Assembly: GCA_024644385.1 (NCBI GenBank)
Contig: JAHELB010000010.1
Span: 1 to 42,391 of the forward strand
Source: Nitrosopumilaceae archaeon
Lineage (GTDB): Archaea > Thermoproteota > Nitrososphaeria > Nitrososphaerales > Nitrosopumilaceae
Direction of reading: 5' to 3'
Length of the DNA: 42,391 bases
Shown here: one piece after another, positions 17,535 through 26,194 of the stretch
Layout: each line of letters starts with the position of its first letter
How positions within the stretch are numbered: position 1 is the stretch's first letter
The notes under the pieces: model-generated
What the model saw: the letters and a program-made list of their open reading frames with translations, nothing else
Databases searched by the model: none
What the model was told of the DNA's origin: nothing
Position numbers and translations under genes: made by a program

Positions 17535-18131
17535 ATGATTTCCCTGAGACATGGCACTCAAATACAAATTTTAAACAAACTATTTGACATGAGTGGGCAA
17601 TACAGTTTATCTCTAAAATCTACAAATATTTCTCAAATCAGAACCATTGTTCCAAGACTTTGTTATTCTAATAAATTACTTGGAAAAATTATTAATTTTT
17701 TGGAAAAAAAGGAAGCAAATTTACGAAAATCAAATAAATTAATATCAATTGAATCCGATACAGATCCTACATCTACGAACCTAATTGATCAGGAACGAAC
17801 GATTTCTTTTTCTAATGAGACCTTATTTCAAATACAAAAAAAGATTAATGAAATTTCCAAAATTGATGAAATTCCCAAAGTTTTTCCACCCTTAATTCCT
17901 ATCATACGAACGATTAGTGCAAAATTAGTGGAAATTTATCCAGAATCAAGCCAGCAACTATCAGAACTATCTGTTCATTTGGGAAGTATTGTATTGGATG
18001 CTGCTATCATAACTAAAGCCCATTTTGATTTTAGCCAGTCAAATCTCGAATCATCGTTATTTTTAGATGAAGTAAAATTGATTGTAGACTCTAAAATAAG
18101 TAAGCAGTACCCTCATCTTGAATTTTTTTGA
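17535..18131 (+). CDS. ESCRT-III/CdvB-like protein, apparent N-terminal frameshift
   Basis: The body resembles thaumarchaeal CdvB: a first helix (NISQIRTIVPRLCYSNKLL, then IINFLEKKEANL) like ESCRT-III helix 1, and a later block IPKVFPPLIPIIRTISAKL, then EIYPESSQQLSELSVHLGSI, matching the CdvB segment with Pro, a basic helix and PE..........I. This is by memory of the family, not alignment. The in-frame ATG 17535 gives an unlikely N-terminus. Another frame from ATG 17528 reads MVNDFPETWHSNTNFKQTI before a TGA at 17585, and its F..TW beginning looks like a CdvB start; a +1 shift at ATT-TGA-C would join the two. It is the first gene of an operon ending in cdvC. Likely role: membrane-remodelling filament partner of CdvC. 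Confidence 0.62.
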   Translation: MISLRHGTQIQILNKLFDMSGQYSLSLKSTNISQIRTIVPRLCYSNKLLGKIINFLEKKEANLRKSNKLISIESDTDPTSTNLIDQERTISFSNETLFQIQKKINEISKIDEIPKVFPPLIPIIRTISAKLVEIYPESSQQLSELSVHLGSIVLDAAIITKAHFDFSQSNLESSLFLDEVKLIVDSKISKQYPHLEFF

Positions 18132-18142
18132 GTAATTGACGC

Positions 18143-18637
18143 TTGACGTTTATAAAATCTCGAAGAGGGTTTTCAAAGGATTTAGAGTTTGTCCGAAATA
18201 TTTCCAATAAAATTGACATAAAACTAACAAAATCAAATATTTCCAATAAATCAAGAATCGACAAATTATCTATTGAGGAACTTCAGGATATTAGGAAGAT
18301 AGCAAATATTGCGGATTTTATGCTCTGCAAATATGCCGACAAAAAAGAGACTTGCTCTATTTTAGAGTATTTTGTTTCCATTATACGTGAATCAACTGAA
18401 TCGATTGAAGAAATTGACGATGAGGTATCAGAAATGATAATATCAGCTGAGGACTCTATCAATAAAGTAAAAGAAATTCATACCAATATTTCAGAAAAAT
18501 ATGATTTTGAAAAACCTCAAATTAAAACCAATGATACCTTGAAAAATAGTTCAAATTATTTAACCAATTCCGTCATAGAGATTAACTCCCTAGAATACCA
18601 ACAAAATTCTAAAGAAGAGGATGCACAGGTAATATAG
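18143..18637 (+). CDS. Helical, acidic protein upstream of cdvC
   Basis: Not a recognised family. The 164 residues are almost entirely predicted helix and coiled coil, basic in the first 40 residues and strongly acidic afterwards (ESTESIEEIDDEVSEMI), an ESCRT-III-like charge layout. The segment SIEELQDIRKIANIADFML recalls the ESCRT-III helix 2-3 pattern, but weakly. The first possible start is TTG 18143, 11 bp after the previous stop. Its TAG directly abuts the ATG of cdvC, so the two are almost certainly translated from one mRNA. It could be a divergent ESCRT-III subunit or a CdvC adaptor. Confidence 0.7.
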   Translation: MTFIKSRRGFSKDLEFVRNISNKIDIKLTKSNISNKSRIDKLSIEELQDIRKIANIADFMLCKYADKKETCSILEYFVSIIRESTESIEEIDDEVSEMIISAEDSINKVKEIHTNISEKYDFEKPQIKTNDTLKNSSNYLTNSVIEINSLEYQQNSKEEDAQVI

Positions 18638-19831
18638 ATGAGTTTAGCTCCCCAAGAATTAGAAAATAACGCTAGTAAATATGCCTCAGAGGCAATTAAA
18701 CTTGATTCACAAGGTGCAAGAGGAATGGCAATTGCCAATTACCAAAAGGCAATCGATTCTCTAGTAAAGTTACTCCAGTTGTATCCCTCAAGCAAACTAA
18801 ATACCCTGTACAAGGAAAGATGCAATTCCTACAATAGTAGAATCAAATCTTTACAGGAATCAAGTGGAGTAGAACCTGCAGTAGATCCCAAAGCAACTCC
18901 ACAGGAGCAAAAAGCTTCTGTTGAAAGACAAGAAGATGAAAATGATTTTGAAGAACTGGTAATGAAAGAAAAACCCAATATTAGCTGGAATGAGGTTATT
19001 GGTTTAGAGGATGCAAAAAGTGCCTTGCGTGAGTCTATTGTGTATCCTACAAAAAGACCTGATTTGTTTCCTTTAGGATGGCCAAAAGGAATGTTGCTTT
19101 ATGGACCCCCAGGAACTGGAAAAACAATGCTTGCAGCAGCTACTGCAAGTGAAATGGATGGTTATTTTATCAATGTTGATGCATCATCAATGATGAGTAA
19201 ATGGTTAGGTGAGGCTGAAAAAAATGTTTCAAAATTATTTAGGATGGCAAGGAGGTATGCTGAAAAGGAAGGTAAACCTGTAATTTTATTTGTAGATGAA
19301 GTCGATTCGCTATTAGGCTCTAGAAATAGCGAAGTTGGAGGAGAGGTGAGAACAAAAAACCAATTCTTAACTGAAATGGATGGAGTCAATGGCAAAGGAA
19401 AAGATTTGATGATGTATGTGATTGGTGCGACCAATAAACCTTGGAGTCTTGATTGGCCCTTTCTTAGAAGATTCCAAAAAAGAATCTATGTCTCACTTCC
19501 AACTCAAGAAGCAAGAGAGAGTTTGTTCAAACAATATACTTCTGAACTTTCTCTAAGTCCCAGAGTAAATTCAGGAGAATTGGCAAAAATGTTTGATGGT
19601 TATAGTGCAAGTGATATTAAAGATGTTTGTCAGGCAGCTCACTTAACTACGGTTCATGAATTATTTGACTCTCCAACTTATCATGAACCCGTGGAGGGGG
19701 AAGTGCCAGAAAAACCCCGAATTCTCACCACCGCAGACTTTAGATCAATCATGGCTAGGAGGAAACCAAGCGTCTCAACAGAAATGGTTCGTGCTTATCA
19801 CAAATGGAGTGAAGAATTCCGAGCACTTTAA
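18638..19831 (+). CDS. cdvC: Cell division protein CdvC, Vps4-like AAA ATPase
   Basis: CdvC disassembles or remodels ESCRT-III (CdvB) polymers during archaeal cell division. An N-terminal three-helix MIT domain (about residues 5-75) binds proline-rich tails of CdvB proteins; a linker follows, then the AAA domain. Walker A is GPPGTGKT (156-163) and Walker B FVDEVD (218-223), followed by the arginine-finger region WPFLRRFQKRIYVSLP and a Vps4-type C-terminal helix (MVRAYHKWSEEF). 397 residues is normal. The protein lies directly behind two helical genes with no gap, an operon not usual for thaumarchaeal cdvC, whose known cdvA and cdvB genes lie elsewhere. Confidence 0.95.
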   Translation: MSLAPQELENNASKYASEAIKLDSQGARGMAIANYQKAIDSLVKLLQLYPSSKLNTLYKERCNSYNSRIKSLQESSGVEPAVDPKATPQEQKASVERQEDENDFEELVMKEKPNISWNEVIGLEDAKSALRESIVYPTKRPDLFPLGWPKGMLLYGPPGTGKTMLAAATASEMDGYFINVDASSMMSKWLGEAEKNVSKLFRMARRYAEKEGKPVILFVDEVDSLLGSRNSEVGGEVRTKNQFLTEMDGVNGKGKDLMMYVIGATNKPWSLDWPFLRRFQKRIYVSLPTQEARESLFKQYTSELSLSPRVNSGELAKMFDGYSASDIKDVCQAAHLTTVHELFDSPTYHEPVEGEVPEKPRILTTADFRSIMARRKPSVSTEMVRAYHKWSEEFRAL

Positions 19832-19983
19832 TTTTGTACAAATCAAAATTTCCCAAATTTAAATTCTAGATCAAATCATTCAAAAAATATAATTTTAAAA
19901 TTTTTTATTATATGTATTTAATTATTTTCTGTGAAATGCGATCAAATTTTACTTTCTTTATCTCTCACAAAATTTAAATCACG

Positions 19984-19992
19984 AATTATAAA
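19984..19992 (+). promoter_or_regulatory. TATA box of carA
   Basis: AATTATAAA predicts a transcription start about 20-25 nt downstream (about 20010-20016), close to the presumed leaderless start of carA at 20005-20011. Confidence 0.4.
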
Positions 19993-20004
19993 CACTTTAC
20001 GAGG

Positions 20005-21162
20005 GTCACAATAACTACAAAGAAATCAAACCACGCAAATAAATTTGGAAAGCTGGTTTTCGATGATGGAACTGTTCTTGATGGTAAGGGATTTGGTTAT
20101 TCTACAACAGTTTTTGGTGAAATTGTCTTTAATACTGGAATGGTGGGATACCCTGAAACCCTTACGGATCCCTCTTATAGTGGTCAAATTTTAACCCTGA
20201 CTTACCCTCTAATTGGAAATTATGGGGTTCCAGATCCATCAATTAAAGACCACGACGGGATCTCTAAATTTTTCGAATCTGAAAAAATACAAGTTCGCGG
20301 ACTGGTGGTTCATGAATTATCTCATACTGCAAGTCATTGGAATCTTTCTATGACCCTTGATGAATGGCTGTATAATGAAAAAATTCCAGGAATTTCGGGA
20401 ATTGATACTAGGGCTTTGACAAAAAAGTTACGAGATACGGGGGTGATGATGGCAGCTCTTGTAGTATCTGATAGTGAAATTGATTCTAATGACATCAAAA
20501 AACAGCTAGCATCTGCACCTCATTACAATTCTGAAAAATTTATGAATACAGTTTCAACCAAACAAGATGAAATATTTGGTACTGGTGAAAAAACTGTGGT
20601 TGTTATTGATACTGGGGTAAAAAATGCAATTTTAAGAAATATTATAAATCTCGGTTACAAGGTGGTTAAATTACCTTGGAATACCTCGTTTAAAAAAATC
20701 ATGTCCTACAATCCTCAGGGTGTGATAATTAGTAATGGTCCTGGCGATCCTCAGAATTGCCCTGATACTGTAGAGACTGCAAAAAAACTAATTGAAAATA
20801 ATATTCCCACATTAGGAATATGTTTGGGCGCTCAAATTATTGGTCTTGCAGGAAATACTAAAACTTACAAACTAAAGTATGGACACAGAGGGCAAAATAA
20901 ACCCTGTGTTAATTTAGACAATGACCAAATTTATGTTACAAGCCAAAATCATGGATATGGAATTAATCCTGATTCGCTAAAAAATTCTGAATTTAATTTA
21001 TGGTTTAGAAATGCTGATGATAAAACAGTTGAAGGAATTAAACACAAAACAAAAAATTGTATCGCCGTTCAGTTTCATCCAGAAGCTTCTCCCGGTCCAT
21101 ATGATTGTAAATTTGTTTTTGAGGAACTCGGTCACCTAATGGGGGAGGAAAAAGCTGCCTAA
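20005..21162 (+). CDS. carA: Carbamoyl-phosphate synthase small (glutaminase) subunit, unusual start
   Basis: CarA releases ammonia from glutamine for carbamoyl phosphate (arginine and pyrimidine synthesis). The N-terminal domain begins KFGKLVFDDGTVLDG and runs through FNTGMVGYPETLTDPSYSGQ; the class I amidotransferase domain has the nucleophile in GICLGAQIIG and the His-Glu pair in FHPEASPGP. The conserved frame is open from 19978, but no ATG, GTG or TTG occurs before ATG 20140, which would delete about 40 conserved residues. The likely start is GTC 20005 (a GTG in relatives, from memory) or ATA 20011, at leaderless distance from a TATA box. The 3' end overlaps carB. Confidence 0.92.
   Translation, partial: VTITTKKSNHANKFGKLVFDDGTVLDGKGFGYSTTVFGEIVFNTGMVGYPETLTDPSYSGQILTLTYPLIGNYGVPDPSIKDHDGISKFFESEKIQVRGLVVHELSHTASHWNLSMTLDEWLYNEKIPGISGIDTRALTKKLRDTGVMMAALVVSDSEIDSNDIKKQLASAPHYNSEKFMNTVSTKQDEIFGTGEKTVVVIDTGVKNAILRNIINLGYKVVKLPWNTSFKKIMSYNPQGVIISNGPGDPQNCPDTVETAKKLIENNIPTLGICLGAQIIGLAGNTKTYKLKYGHRGQNKPCVNLDNDQIYVTSQNHGYGINPDSLKNSEFNLWFRNADDKTVEGIKHKTKNCIAVQFHPEASPGPYDCKFVFEELGHLMGEEKAA
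21143..21148 (+). promoter_or_regulatory. Ribosome binding site before carB CTG start
   Basis: GGGAGG lies 6 nt before CTG 21155, within the end of carA. It is one of the best Shine-Dalgarno sites in the window and argues for initiation at the CTG. Confidence 0.55.
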
Positions 21163-24100
21163 GAATGAGTCGATAAAAAAAATTCTTGTACTTGGAAGTG
21201 GGGCAATAAAAATCGGAGAAGCCGGCGAGAGTCGCTAAAACGACCGTCAATTTGACTACTCCGGAAGCCAATGCCTCAAAGCAATACATGAAGATGGATT
21301 GAAAAGTACTTTAATCAATCCAAACATTGCGACAATTCAAACCGATACACGGTTTGCAGATCAGGTGTATCTTCTTCCTGTTACTCCCGAGTATGTCGAA
21401 TCTGTTGTTGAAAAAGAACGACCCGATGGGATAATGCTTGCATATGGAGGTCAAACGGCGCTCAATTGTGGAGTTAAATTAGAGGAGGCAGGAATTTTAC
21501 AAAAATATGGTATCAAAGTACTTGGAACTCAAATACCAGGAATTCAGAAAACTGAAGATCGACAATTGTTCAAAGATTCAATGGGTCAATGTGGGGTCCC
21601 TGTACTTAAAAGTAAAACCGTGAGAAACTTTGATGACGCAAAAAAAACTGCCGAAGAATTAGGCTATCCAGTAATAATTAGAGTTGCCTATACTTTGGGT
21701 GGACGAGGTGGAGGGGTTGCCTATAATGAAATTGAACTTCATGAAATCGTTGAAAGAGGACTAAAGGCAAGTATTGTTGGACAAGTTTTAATTGAGGAAT
21801 ACATTGGGCATTGGAAACAAATTGAATATGAAGTAATGCAAGATTACGATGGAAACAATATCATAGTTTGTAATATGGAAAATGTGCTTGCAATGAAGGT
21901 CCATACCGGAGATAATATTGTAGTTGCCCCTTCTCAAACACTTGATAACCATGAATACCATATGCTACGTTCTGCAGCATTAAGAGCTACAAAGCATGTG
22001 GGGATTGTTGGGGAATGTAATATTCAATATGCGCTAGAACCCAATTCTGATAGATATGTCGCGATAGAAATCAATCCTAGATTATCAAGATCATCTGCAC
22101 TTGCAAGCAAGGCAACTGGTTATCCTCTAGCATACATGTCAGCCAAAATAGGACTAGGATATAATTTATCAGAACTTGTTAATAGAATTACAAAAAGTAC
22201 CACTGCATGTTTTGAACCATCATTGGATTATATCGTCTGTAAACATCCTAGATGGGATTTTTCAAAATTTGAATTGGTTAATAGAAAACTTGGACCTACA
22301 ATGAAATCAGTTGGTGAAGTGATGGCAGTGGGGAGAACGTTTGAAGAATCTTTTCAGAAATCAATTCGTATGTTGGATATTGGAAACGACGGTCTTGTAT
22401 TAAACAGAGCAAATGGAAAATCATTTGATGATGAAGAATTGGAAAATAAACTGTCTCATCCAGATGACAAAGTTTTGTACTATGTTGCAGCAGCACTCAA
22501 GGCAGGATTTTCTGTAGAAAGAATAAACAATCTCTCTGCAATAGATCCTTGGTTTATAGAAAAAATCAAAAATATCGTACTCTTAGAAGAAAAAATAACT
22601 AAAGAAGATTTAGGAAAATCTCTTTTATTCGAAGCTAAAAAATTGGGTTTTTCCGATAAACAGATTGCCCGTGCAAAGAACAAAAATCCTGATGACATAC
22701 GCAAATTACGCAAGGAATATGGAATTGTACCTTCAGTAAAACAGATTGATACCCTTGCAGCAGAATGGCCGGCTGTTACCAATTATCTTTATTTGACATA
22801 TGGTGGAAATTCTCATGATATTGTAATAAATCCAGAAGAAAAAGGAATCGTTGTCCTTGGGGCCGGCCCCTATAGAATTGGGAGTAGTGTAGAATTTGAT
22901 TGGGGTACTGTCAATATGGTTTGGGGGTTGCAAGAAAATGGTGAAAAAAACATCTCCGTTGTGAATTGCAATCCAGAAACAGTTTCAACTGATTATGATA
23001 TTTGTACAAGATTATATTTTGAAGAATTAACTCAAGAAAGGATATTAGATATCACAGAATTTGAAAATCCCAAGGGTGTAATTACTTGTGTTGGGGGACA
23101 AACCGCAAACAATCTTACACTTGGATTATCTAAACATGGCATCAACATAATGGGAACAAGTGCTCAGGATGTTGACAGAGCTGAAGACCGTTCAAAGTTT
23201 AGCGCAGAATTAGATAAATTACACATACAACAACCTCGTTGGCAAGCATTCTCCAATCTTACTGAGGCAAAAAACTTTGCACAAGAAGTTGGGTTCCCTG
23301 TAATTGTTAGACCTTCGTATGTTTTATCTGGAGCGGCAATGAAAGTAGTTTGGTCGCAAGACGAATTAAAAACATATGTCAAAGAAGCAACAGACGTTTC
23401 TCCTGATCATCCCGTTGTAATTTCAAAATTCATGTTAAATTCACTTGAGGTAGATGTTGATGGAATTAGTAATGGACAGGAAGTAATAATTGGTGCTATA
23501 GTAGAGCATATTGATAGCGCAGGGGTTCACTCTGGTGATGCGATGATGTGTATTCCTCCGTGGCGTCTAAATAATAAAACTATTGAAACAATTACAGAAT
23601 ATACTACTAAAATTGCTACTACCTTTAATGTTAAAGGGCCATTCAATTTACAATTCCTAGTACACGATAATCATGTATATGTAATTGAATTAAACATTAG
23701 GGCCTCTCGTTCTATGCCTTTTGTTTCAAAGCTTGTAAAGATTAACTTGATCTCTTTAGCTTCAAAAGCTATTTTGGGAATTCCACTACCCAAAATTACA
23801 AAAAACAAATGGCAAAAAATCCAGAATTATGGAATAAAAGTACCTCAGTTCTCCTTTATGCAATTGGATGGAGCAGATATTGCCCTAGGTGTGGAAATGC
23901 AATCCACAGGTGAGGCTGCTTGTTTTGGGAGCAGCTTTTATGATGCTCTATCGAAGGGTCTTACTTCTGTTGGTTATAATTTACCTCAAACTGGTGCTGC
24001 ACTTGTCACTGTGGGAGGGTCTCAAAACAAGGAAAAATTACTCCAATCAATTGCAACATTAAAAAATTTGGGGTTTAAAATTTTTGCAACAGAACATACG

Positions 24101-24418
24101 GCTGAATTCTTTGAAGAAAAAATTGGCGAAATTGAGGTCGTCCACAAAATATCTGAACCCCAAAGAAAACCCAATATCTCAGATTTATTATATGAAAGAA
24201 AAATAGATTTTATAATAAATATTCCAAGTACATCCACACTTGAGAAATATGTTGGGATGTTAGATGATGAGTATCAAATTCGAAGGAAATCTCTAGAACT
24301 TGGGGTTCCTGTACTTACCACAATTGAGCTTGCTGATTCCTTTGTAAAAACATTGGATTGGTTAAAAAACAATAAACCTACGATTGATCCTATCGAGCCT
24401 TATGATCCTATTGATTAA
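21155..24418 (+). CDS. carB: Carbamoyl-phosphate synthase large subunit, 5' end interrupted
   Basis: CarB makes carbamoyl phosphate from bicarbonate, ammonia and two ATP, using two ATP-grasp halves. Both halves are intact: preATP-grasp GAGPYRIGSSVEFDWG in the second, GGRGGGVAYN in the first, and an MGS-like C-terminal domain. The N-terminal frame begins upstream of any ATG: CTG 21155 gives LPKNESIKKILVLGSGAIKI and stands 6 nt behind GGGAGG. It breaks at 21230-21250, where seven extra codons, the third a TAA (21236-21238), separate GEAGE from FDYSGSQCLK. The next in-frame start, TTG 21299, would lose the first nucleotide-binding strand. It could be an assembly error, a short intron-like insertion, or a real lesion. 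Confidence 0.9.
21230..21250 (+). other. 21-bp in-frame insertion with stop codon inside carB
   Basis: The conserved GEAGE-FDYSG motif of CarB is split by seven codons reading S-R-stop-N-D-R-Q. The insertion contains GTCG, six bases, CGAC (a small hairpin), and its right junction makes GTCAATTTGAC, a second short inverted repeat. Confidence 0.85.
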
Positions 24419-25164
24419 AGTACTTGTTTTAAAATAGTTTCATCTCCAATAATTGTTCCATCGAGGGTAACTATTTTGGCTGATGACACATGTTTTATCT
24501 TTTCAATAATTGGTGAAATTGATTTTTTATATTTTTTTTTATTTATCGAATTAAAATACTTGTTAAATGATGGAACAATTATGATTTCAATCTCACCTTT
24601 TTCCCTAGGAAAAATATATTCCTTATCTGTCTTTAGAGAAATCCATACTCTTTGCCCATTAACTATGGACTCTTCTTGAAAAAATACTGGATGTACATGA
24701 CCCATTATTATTTTTTTAACATGGGAAAAATTTTCTGGAGGTAACCTATGGCCGTGAGTAAACAAAATGTTATTCTCCACCATGCCAGTAGAGCTAATCA
24801 AAGAAATATTATCTGGAGCAAGTTTTTGAATATTCGCATCATGATTTCCAGGAATTAATATTATTTGACATTTTTCTCTTATTTTTTTAAAAAACAATGG
24901 AACATCACTCCATTCTGTTTTGGAAATATTTTTGATACTGGATTTAATATCACCTAACAGTATAACTGAATCTGGGCTCTCTACCTCTATTATTTCTAAT
25001 AGTTCATCAATTGTCTCATTTATGCTAGTATTTTTCCCGATAAAAATCTCATTTGAAACAAGATGGGATTCAAACCCTATATGCACATCACTGATAACTA
25101 GGTACTTCTTTTGTCCTTCGAATAATAATGCGGGTTTACTGGGGATTATTCTTTCTTGTGCCAT
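24415..25164 (-). CDS. Metallophosphoesterase, YfcE/MJ0037-like
   Basis: It has the binuclear-metal phosphoesterase motifs in order: SDVHIGFE (about 27-34), LLGDIK (about 70), PGNHDAN (about 106), FTHGHRLP (about 134) and GHVHPVFF (about 155). Archaeal and bacterial relatives of this subgroup are often linked to Lhr-type helicases; none is in this window, so the substrate is unknown. I start at ATG 25164; a TTG lies one codon upstream. Its stop overlaps the carB stop in TTAA (convergent, 4-bp overlap). It diverges from the SWIM protein with only 33 bp between starts. Confidence 0.88.
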   Translation of the reverse strand: MAQERIIPSKPALLFEGQKKYLVISDVHIGFESHLVSNEIFIGKNTSINETIDELLEIIEVESPDSVILLGDIKSSIKNISKTEWSDVPLFFKKIREKCQIILIPGNHDANIQKLAPDNISLISSTGMVENNILFTHGHRLPPENFSHVKKIIMGHVHPVFFQEESIVNGQRVWISLKTDKEYIFPREKGEIEIIIVPSFNKYFNSINKKKYKKSISPIIEKIKHVSSAKIVTLDGTIIGDETILKQVL

Positions 25165-25197
25165 CAAAGATATACTATGGGTTTAGCTTAAATTCTT
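25165..25197. promoter_or_regulatory. Compact divergent promoter region
   Basis: Only 33 bp separate the ATGs. GATATACTAT (25169-25178) is positioned as the TATA box for the plus gene, and AATTTAAGC on the minus strand (25186-25194) for the minus gene. Each box therefore lies inside the other promoter, and simultaneous use seems sterically impossible. Confidence 0.4.
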
Positions 25198-25500
25198 ATG
25201 ACTCAAAATTCTGATCGTGTAAAGTCCCTTGTATCTGAAAAACGGGTTAAATTACATATTTTTGAACCAAGTAAACGAGAATTCTGGTCAGTTGTAGGTA
25301 AAGGAAAAGAACATTGGTTAGATCCTGATGGTGAATATTGTTCGTGTTCAGGATACTATTTTGGAAAACTTTCTGGAAAGAAATCTTGCTATCATTTAGA
25401 TTCAGTCCTTTTAGCAAAAAAAGAAGGCCAGATTGAAAAAATTATTTTCTCAGATGAAGAATATGAGGAATTTCTTGTTGGGTTGATTTCTGATTTGTAA
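25198..25500 (+). CDS. SWIM-type zinc finger protein
   Basis: The 100-residue protein contains YCSCSGYYFG and SCYHLDSVL, the CxC...CxH pattern of SWIM domains, which bind zinc and are associated with DNA or protein interaction (as in archaeal recombinase-linked SWIM proteins and Shu2/Sws1). The N-terminus (RVKLHIFEPSKREFWSVVG) resembles the strand that precedes SWIM motifs in archaea. It is a stand-alone finger with no helicase domain. It is divergent from the metallophosphoesterase and followed by another small gene at 25551. Confidence 0.85.
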   Translation: MTQNSDRVKSLVSEKRVKLHIFEPSKREFWSVVGKGKEHWLDPDGEYCSCSGYYFGKLSGKKSCYHLDSVLLAKKEGQIEKIIFSDEEYEEFLVGLISDL

Positions 25501-25550
25501 TGTTGATACTTGTAGAACTGGTTAATAACTAGAAAAAAATGTTAAAAATT

Positions 25551-25802
25551 ATGAATGAAGAACAACATAACTCTCAAATTGAAAAAATTGCCAATATGAT
25601 GCTTGAAGATAAAATTTCTTTGGATGAACAAGACATAAACAAACTCCAGAAATATAAAAATCAAATAATCTCTGACTATGAATTGAATAATGATGATGCA
25701 ATAAAATTAGTTTATGAGGCACTCCTTTATCTAAAATTAAAAAATTCAGACGGAGAAGATCCAATTCAAAAAGGCGATCAATTTGGTGCTGGCTTTAGCT
25801 AG
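25551..25802 (+). CDS. Small acidic hypothetical protein, 83 residues
   Basis: It is helical and acidic with no Cys and no membrane segment; I recognise no family. An AT-rich box GGTTAATAA (25520-25528) lies about 22 nt before ATG 25551, which is therefore preferred to ATG 25539. The C-terminus GDQFGAGFS is Gly-rich. It converges on the next gene with a 2-nt gap. Confidence 0.7.
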   Translation: MNEEQHNSQIEKIANMMLEDKISLDEQDINKLQKYKNQIISDYELNNDDAIKLVYEALLYLKLKNSDGEDPIQKGDQFGAGFS

Positions 25803-25804
25803 TT

Positions 25805-26104
25805 TTATTCTAAAGAAATAGACTCCAAATCATCTTTTGAGACGCCTTTCCAAAGCCCTGCCATTCCCTCTGGTTCTACTTTTTCGACTTTTGTTATTTG
25901 TTGAATCTTGATTTGATCAGGATTTGGGGGCCTCCACAGCATTGCGACATAGTCTCCAACCTCTCCTACCTTTGATGGTAGCGCCATTACAAATTTTTCC
26001 TTTGAAAATCCTTTGGCAACCAACGCATTTTCTAATTTTTCTTTTAGATCCATTCTTCCATGGGTAAAAAGATAAACGTTTTTTTGTGTATCAAATTCAG
26101 CCAT
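25805..26104 (-). CDS. Small hypothetical protein, 99 residues
   Basis: A soluble, lysine-rich protein with predicted alpha/beta content: NVYLFTHGRMDLKEKLENAL, then EKFVMALPSKVGEVGDYVAMLWRPP. The first strand-helix pair resembles a Rossmann-type beginning, but no known motif is present and I cannot assign a family. It diverges from the ATPase F gene (90 bp between starts) and ends 2 nt from the opposing gene. Confidence 0.7.
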   Translation of the reverse strand: MAEFDTQKNVYLFTHGRMDLKEKLENALVAKGFSKEKFVMALPSKVGEVGDYVAMLWRPPNPDQIKIQQITKVEKVEPEGMAGLWKGVSKDDLESISLE

Positions 26105-26194
26105 AATTTTGTTGGTGATTCTAAACTAAATCAATCTTTCCTGATCTTTTACCTACCAAAAAGGGTTAAATTGCCATGAACAAAATTTTGATCT

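Noticed and set aside
18143-18637. Middle gene of the cdv operon as a confident ESCRT-III protein
   Set aside because: The helix pattern is suggestive only; coiled-coil charge patterns can mimic ESCRT-III, so I left it as unassigned.
21299-24418. carB starting at TTG 21299
   Set aside because: This start would discard the conserved KKILVLGSGAIKIGEAGE and FDYSGSQ segments, which are plainly encoded upstream.
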